Position numbers and translations under genes: made by a program. Of a stretch of 7,014 bases of DNA, positions 3,800 to 7,014 are shown piece by piece. Within the stretch, counting starts at the first letter, position 1. Each line of letters opens with the position of its first letter. The stretch is from Deltaproteobacteria bacterium UBA2957 (GTDB lineage: Bacteria > Myxococcota_A > UBA796). The DNA is taken from assembly GCA_002348535.1 (NCBI GenBank), contig DEBL01000069.1, positions 1 through 7,014 of the forward strand, given 5' to 3'. The notes beneath the pieces were generated by a model. The model searched no databases, was not told the DNA's origin, and saw nothing but the letters and a program-made list of their open reading frames with translations.

Positions 3800-6304
3800 A
3801 TGAACGCGTCTGCACTGCTTGTCATTTTGTCCCTCGTTGCCTGCACATCGGATGAAGACCTCGCGAAGGATAGCGAACGTCCCACCGGTTCCGACACGGG
3901 AACGGACCCCGGAACGGACCCCGGAACGGACACGGGAACGGATCCCGGAACGGACACAGGCACGTCGGTGGATCCGGACAGCATCACGGTGTGCGACAAC
4001 GATCTTGGCGCAGTCGACTCTGGCGTGTGCGACGTGAGTGCTGGGAGCAATGGCGCGCTTCTTCTGCGGGGCACCCTGTTGGTTCCCGATGACGTTCTCG
4101 AGGATGGCGAGCTGCTCATCGATGCGGACGGGCTCATTGTTTGTGCGTCATGCGACTGCTCGGCGGAAGCCGACTACGCCAACGCCTCGGTGGTGACCTG
4201 TCCCGATGGGGTGGTGTCGCCCGGACTCATCAATCCGCACGATCACATCGGCTACACCGAGGGCGCTCCCATCGACCACGGCACCGAGCGATACGACCAC
4301 CGCCACGACTGGAGAGGCAGTCTTTCCACCCCCCGGAACGGCAGCAGCTTGGGCCGGGAACTCGGTGAGCTCCGGATGGTCATCGGCGGAACCACGTCGA
4401 TGGTGGGCAGCGGCTACGCCAACGGAATGGTGCGAAACTTGGATCAGTCCACCAACGAAGGAAGCGAAGGACTGAGTGCCGAGAAGGCCAACAATCAGAC
4501 CTTCCCGCTGGGGGACGCCAACGAGAGCTACCGGTCCGACTGCGACTGGAGCTACAAAGATACCGAGTCTGAGGTGGCCGGAGAAAACGCCTACATTCCC
4601 CACATTGCCGAGGGCATCGATGCTTACGCCATGGAGGAGTTCCGCTGCTCGTCCACGTCCTTCGATGGCGCTCAGGACTACACCGAGCAGAATGCAGCCC
4701 ATGTCCACAGCATCGGTCTGACGACGGAAGACTACTACCGAATGGCCATCAACGGCACTCAACTGGTCTGGTCTCCGCGCTCCAACATCAGCCTGTACGG
4801 GCACACCGCCCAAGTGACCGCCTTTGACCGATTTGGTGGCATCCTCTCGCTTGGAACCGACTGGACCTACAGCGGAAGCATCCATACCGGCCGGGAGCTT
4901 GCGTGCGCCGATCAACTCAATCGCGACCACTACGACAGTTACTTCAGCGATCGCCAGCTATGGGAAATGGCGACGGTCAATGGGGCCATATCCACAGGAA
5001 CGGAAGACGAGATTGGTGCGCTTCGGGAAGGGCTGGTGGCCGACGTTGCGGTCTTCGACGGCCGCACCCTGAAACCCTACCGGTCCATCATCGAAGCCAA
5101 AGCTGCAGGGGTGGTTCTCGTGTTGCGCGCGGGCGAGGCCCTCTATGGCGAGTCGGACACGCTCAGCGCCCTCGCTGAGAGCTGCGAGTCCGTGGACGTG
5201 TGTGGGGCCACAATGGCGATCTGCTCGGAACGGGAGTTCGGTGCCAGCTACCAGACGGTGATCGACGCTGCGGCTGGGGACTATGCTGCTTTCTTCTGTG
5301 GTGAGACCCCAGATAATGAGCCGACCTGTGTGCCGTCCCGTCCGGGCGAGTTCACCGGTGTGGCGACGGAAGACGACACAGACGGCGATGGCATCGCCAA
5401 CGATGCCGACAACTGTCCCCGCATCTTCAACCCCATTCGTCCCATTGACGATGGCATGCAGCCCGATCACGACGGCGACGGCGACGGCGATGCGTGCGAT
5501 GCGAGCCCCTTGCTCACCGACATGGACAGTGACGGTGTGGCCAACGAAGAAGACAACTGCCCCTTCGATGAGAACAGCACCCAATCCGATACCGATGAAG
5601 ACGACAAAGGCGACACGTGCGACGCGTGCCCCGAGCAGTCGAACCCGGAGGGCGTGTGTGCAACGGCGCCTGCCCTCGACACCACCATCTACGACATTCA
5701 GACGGGAGCGGTGCCCGCCGGCACCTACGTTCGCCTCACTGACGTTGTGGCCACCGCCGTGACCGACAGCGGATTCAATGTTCAAGACCCGCTTAGGCTC
5801 TCCAGCCCGGGCTACTCCGGCATCTACGTGTACAGCGGCTTCGACCCCTTCACCATCAGCCGCAACTCGGTCGTGACGGTGGAAGGGGAGGTCTCAGAAT
5901 ACTACGGCTGGACGCAACTGACGGGTGTCTCGTACAGCAGCGATGACCCCACCGTTCCCGATACCTGCGAAGACGAATACGGCCTTGGCATCTTGGAGCC
6001 CACGCCCGTGACGGTGGCGGAGGCTGCGACCGAGGAGTACGAGGGCGTCTGGGTCACGGTCACCGATGCCGTGGTGAGCACCTTGGACTACGACTGCAGC
6101 GTCGACGGCGCCGGCTGCTCTGATGACCAGCTGTGGGAGATCGAAAGCGCGGACGGTTCCGGTGATGCCATTCTGATCTACGACCAAGCCTACGAGTGCG
6201 ACGACTGGGGCTCTACCATTGGGGAGCTTCCGGTGACGGGGGTCATGATGTACCGCTGGGATCGGCGCCGCTTGATGCCGAGCACGGGCTTCGACTTCGA
6301 GTAA
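3800..6304 (+). CDS. Secreted lipoprotein amidohydrolase with TSP3 repeats and C-terminal beta domains (834 aa)
   Basis: A lipoprotein signal peptide (lipobox L12-V-A-C15) is followed by Thr-Ser, suggesting outer-membrane placement. Residues 31-55 are a TDPG/TDTG linker. Residues 85-460 are a metal-dependent amidohydrolase: PGLINPHDHI with His147/His149, HIAEG (His268, Glu271), HSIGL (His303), SPRSN (325-329) and LGTDW (Asp354). This is the HxH...HxxE...H...D layout of the mononuclear guanine-deaminase/ATZ-TRZ branch, so a hydrolytic deaminase or dechlorinase-type reaction is plausible; the substrate is unknown. Residues 526-615 are thrombospondin type 3 repeats (DTDGDGIANDADNCP and similar), which bind calcium. 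Two beta-rich C-terminal modules follow (about 629-712 and 733-834), the first of OB-fold character (YDIQTG, VRLTDVVATAV, GFNVQDP). Many cysteines fit an oxidising compartment. The ATG at 3800 was chosen for its signal peptide and GGGAG site, although the frame opens at 3656. Confidence 0.88.
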   Translation: MNASALLVILSLVACTSDEDLAKDSERPTGSDTGTDPGTDPGTDTGTDPGTDTGTSVDPDSITVCDNDLGAVDSGVCDVSAGSNGALLLRGTLLVPDDVLEDGELLIDADGLIVCASCDCSAEADYANASVVTCPDGVVSPGLINPHDHIGYTEGAPIDHGTERYDHRHDWRGSLSTPRNGSSLGRELGELRMVIGGTTSMVGSGYANGMVRNLDQSTNEGSEGLSAEKANNQTFPLGDANESYRSDCDWSYKDTESEVAGENAYIPHIAEGIDAYAMEEFRCSSTSFDGAQDYTEQNAAHVHSIGLTTEDYYRMAINGTQLVWSPRSNISLYGHTAQVTAFDRFGGILSLGTDWTYSGSIHTGRELACADQLNRDHYDSYFSDRQLWEMATVNGAISTGTEDEIGALREGLVADVAVFDGRTLKPYRSIIEAKAAGVVLVLRAGEALYGESDTLSALAESCESVDVCGATMAICSEREFGASYQTVIDAAAGDYAAFFCGETPDNEPTCVPSRPGEFTGVATEDDTDGDGIANDADNCPRIFNPIRPIDDGMQPDHDGDGDGDACDASPLLTDMDSDGVANEEDNCPFDENSTQSDTDEDDKGDTCDACPEQSNPEGVCATAPALDTTIYDIQTGAVPAGTYVRLTDVVATAVTDSGFNVQDPLRLSSPGYSGIYVYSGFDPFTISRNSVVTVEGEVSEYYGWTQLTGVSYSSDDPTVPDTCEDEYGLGILEPTPVTVAEAATEEYEGVWVTVTDAVVSTLDYDCSVDGAGCSDDQLWEIESADGSGDAILIYDQAYECDDWGSTIGELPVTGVMMYRWDRRRLMPSTGFDFE
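3899..3964 (+). repeat. 12-bp in-frame tandem repeat (GGAACGGAC + CCC/ACG)
   Basis: Five full 12-base units and a partial sixth run from 3899 to 3964: GGAACGGACCCC twice, then variants ending ACG, CCC (with GAT for GAC) and ACA, then GGCACG. They encode the four-residue units G-T-D-P or G-T-D-T between the lipidated Cys and the catalytic domain, a flexible acidic tether. Near-identity at DNA level indicates replication slippage. Because the unit is a multiple of three, copy-number change alters only tether length. Confidence 0.9.
5375..5644 (+). repeat. Thrombospondin type 3 (calcium-binding) repeat region
   Basis: Within the amidohydrolase, residues 526-615 carry repeated Asp-rich units: DTDGDGIANDADNCP, DHDGDGDGDACD, DMDSDGVANEEDNCP and DTDEDDKGDTCD. 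This is the D-x-D-x-D-G...D-N-C-P pattern of TSP3 repeats. The Asp side chains coordinate calcium and the cysteines pair between units, giving a stiff spacer between the enzyme and the C-terminal modules. The third unit departs from the pattern (DEDDKGD), so one site may be weak. Confidence 0.9.
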
Positions 6305-6377
6305 GGGTGCGGCGGTTCCGTGCTTCGGTGCCATCCACTCTTTGCTGGTCATCGAAGACACCGGTGTGGGCGGAGTG

Positions 6378-6866
6378 TCAGCTTGACCCGTGTACAGCCT
6401 TCTGCAGCACGACCTTTAAGCGGTTCCCTCGGTCCAGATAGGTCCCCGCAATGCAGAATCCTGCTTTCAGGTTGATCGTGAGCATGGCCGTGTTGTCATG
6501 AGCCGTTTCGGTCTGGATGAACTGAAAGCCACGGTTCCGGCACCAAGCGTCTTGAAGTCGAGCCAACTGAGAGGCGATGCCTTGCTTGCGTGCATGAGGA
6601 AGCACGCCACCCATCCAGCTTTCAAAGGTTCGCGGGTCATTCGACCGACCCACCTTAAAGCCGACCACGCGACCGTTCACCGTGGCGGTACAGAGGTGAA
6701 TCCAACGGTGACCATTCACTGCGAGACCGAGCTGTTCCGCCATCTCTGCGGCGGCGGGTTCGGGATGTCCCGGCGCAGAAAACACCGGCCCAGCCACCGT
6801 GCCCAACCGAAGCAGGGTGGCTTCATCAATGGGACCTTCAAACTCCTGATAGTGGATGGCTGACAC
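6378..6866 (-). CDS. GNAT-family N-acetyltransferase (162 aa)
   Basis: The protein has the GNAT fold signature. A central VNGRVVGFKVG strand pair (63-73) is followed by WMGGVLPHARKQGIASQL (84-101), in which R93-K-Q-G-I-A98 is the acetyl-CoA pyrophosphate-binding R/Q-x-x-G-x-A motif A. Then come FIQTETAHDNTAML (116-129) and INLKAGF (131-137), the usual motif B, and a last strand LKVVLQK. GNAT enzymes transfer an acetyl group from acetyl-CoA to an amine; the acceptor here cannot be told. Length is normal for a single-domain member. The GTG at 6866 is preferred because GGGAG lies five to six bases upstream; a GTG at 6884 in the same frame has no such site and would add six residues. The gene converges on the amidohydrolase gene with a 73-base gap containing the palindrome ACACCGGTGT (6358-6367) but no clear terminator. 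Confidence 0.88.
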   Translation of the reverse strand: MSAIHYQEFEGPIDEATLLRLGTVAGPVFSAPGHPEPAAAEMAEQLGLAVNGHRWIHLCTATVNGRVVGFKVGRSNDPRTFESWMGGVLPHARKQGIASQLARLQDAWCRNRGFQFIQTETAHDNTAMLTINLKAGFCIAGTYLDRGNRLKVVLQKAVHGSS

Positions 6867-6961
6867 CAGCTCTCCCAGAAACACGCTGCACCATCATACC
6901 AGCGGTGACGGCTCCCAGTCGCAGGGTTAGCTCACGGAGTAGGCAGCGCACCGGTGGGTCG

Positions 6962-6988
6962 TCAGTCGCCCCACAGGCGGCCGACTGA
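6962..6988. repeat. Hairpin TCAGTCG-N13-CGACTGA upstream of the acetyltransferase gene
   Basis: Perfect 7-bp arms at 6962-6968 and 6982-6988, with two more possible G-C pairs across a bulge inside the 13-base loop. It lies about 95 bases upstream of the GTG start on the minus strand. No T-run follows on either strand. The rest of 6867-7014 shows no gene and no promoter I can defend. Confidence 0.45.
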
Positions 6989-7014
6989 ATGGTGGGGGAC
7001 CCTTATGTTTGTTC

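Noticed and set aside
4148..5785. Two long minus-strand frames (260 and 275 aa) opposite the amidohydrolase.
   Set aside because: Rich in Val, Gly, Ala and His as expected for the antisense of an Asp/Gly/Thr-rich gene; the sense frame carries all catalytic and TSP3 motifs.
6358..6367. Palindrome ACACCGGTGT between the convergent genes as a terminator.
   Set aside because: It has no loop and no T-run on either strand, so it cannot be called an intrinsic terminator.
6925..6985. tRNA-like wording (TTAGCTCA...GCAGCGC).
   Set aside because: No acceptor stem, no matching D-stem arm and no T-loop GTTCRANNC; not a tRNA.

Overview
The window reads as chromosomal DNA of a Gram-negative bacterium of the Myxococcota or former deltaproteobacterial type. 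That is an inference, from a large secreted lipoprotein amidohydrolase with an Asp/Thr/Gly/Pro linker and thrombospondin type 3 repeats, Cys-rich Sel1 repeats, and lipoboxes of the L-V-A-C kind. There is no rRNA, tRNA, CRISPR array, transposase or integrase. Gene density is moderate and most genes are accessory or poorly characterised.

Left part (1-1283). A 217-base non-coding stretch with hairpin potential, faintly reminiscent of a group II intron domain, is followed by a minus-strand gene for an 86-residue lipoprotein. Divergent to it on the plus strand lies a broken gene. Its front is the tail of a MoeB/ThiF-type adenylyltransferase plus a rhodanese domain (MoeZ-like), truncated at both ends and carrying probable indels. 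Its back is the end of a Cys-rich Sel1-repeat protein. The two are joined in one open frame, but I read it as a fused relic.

Middle part (1311-3446). Three minus-strand genes are all predicted membrane proteins. A 104-residue three-helix protein (3132-3446) is followed by a convincing intrinsic terminator (3074-3107). Next come a 377-residue protein with a basic, beta-rich N-terminal domain carrying an N-x-SKSGVS motif and, 9 bases downstream, a 175-residue multi-pass protein. The last two form a probable two-gene operon of unknown function.

Right part (3447-7014). A 353-base divergent intergenic region contains several repeats and two mutually exclusive hairpins. It precedes the dominant gene of the window (3800-6304), an 834-residue lipoprotein: signal peptide, slippage-prone TDPG/TDTG linker, amidohydrolase with a full set of metal ligands of the guanine-deaminase/ATZ type, calcium-binding TSP3 repeats and two C-terminal beta domains. 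A convergent minus-strand GNAT acetyltransferase gene (6378-6866) follows, then 148 bases of non-coding sequence with one hairpin.

The genes do not form an evident shared pathway. The most notable items are the fused MoeZ/Sel1 relic, the multi-domain amidohydrolase with its linker and leader, and the two-gene membrane operon. I see no clear defence system or other complete novel system.
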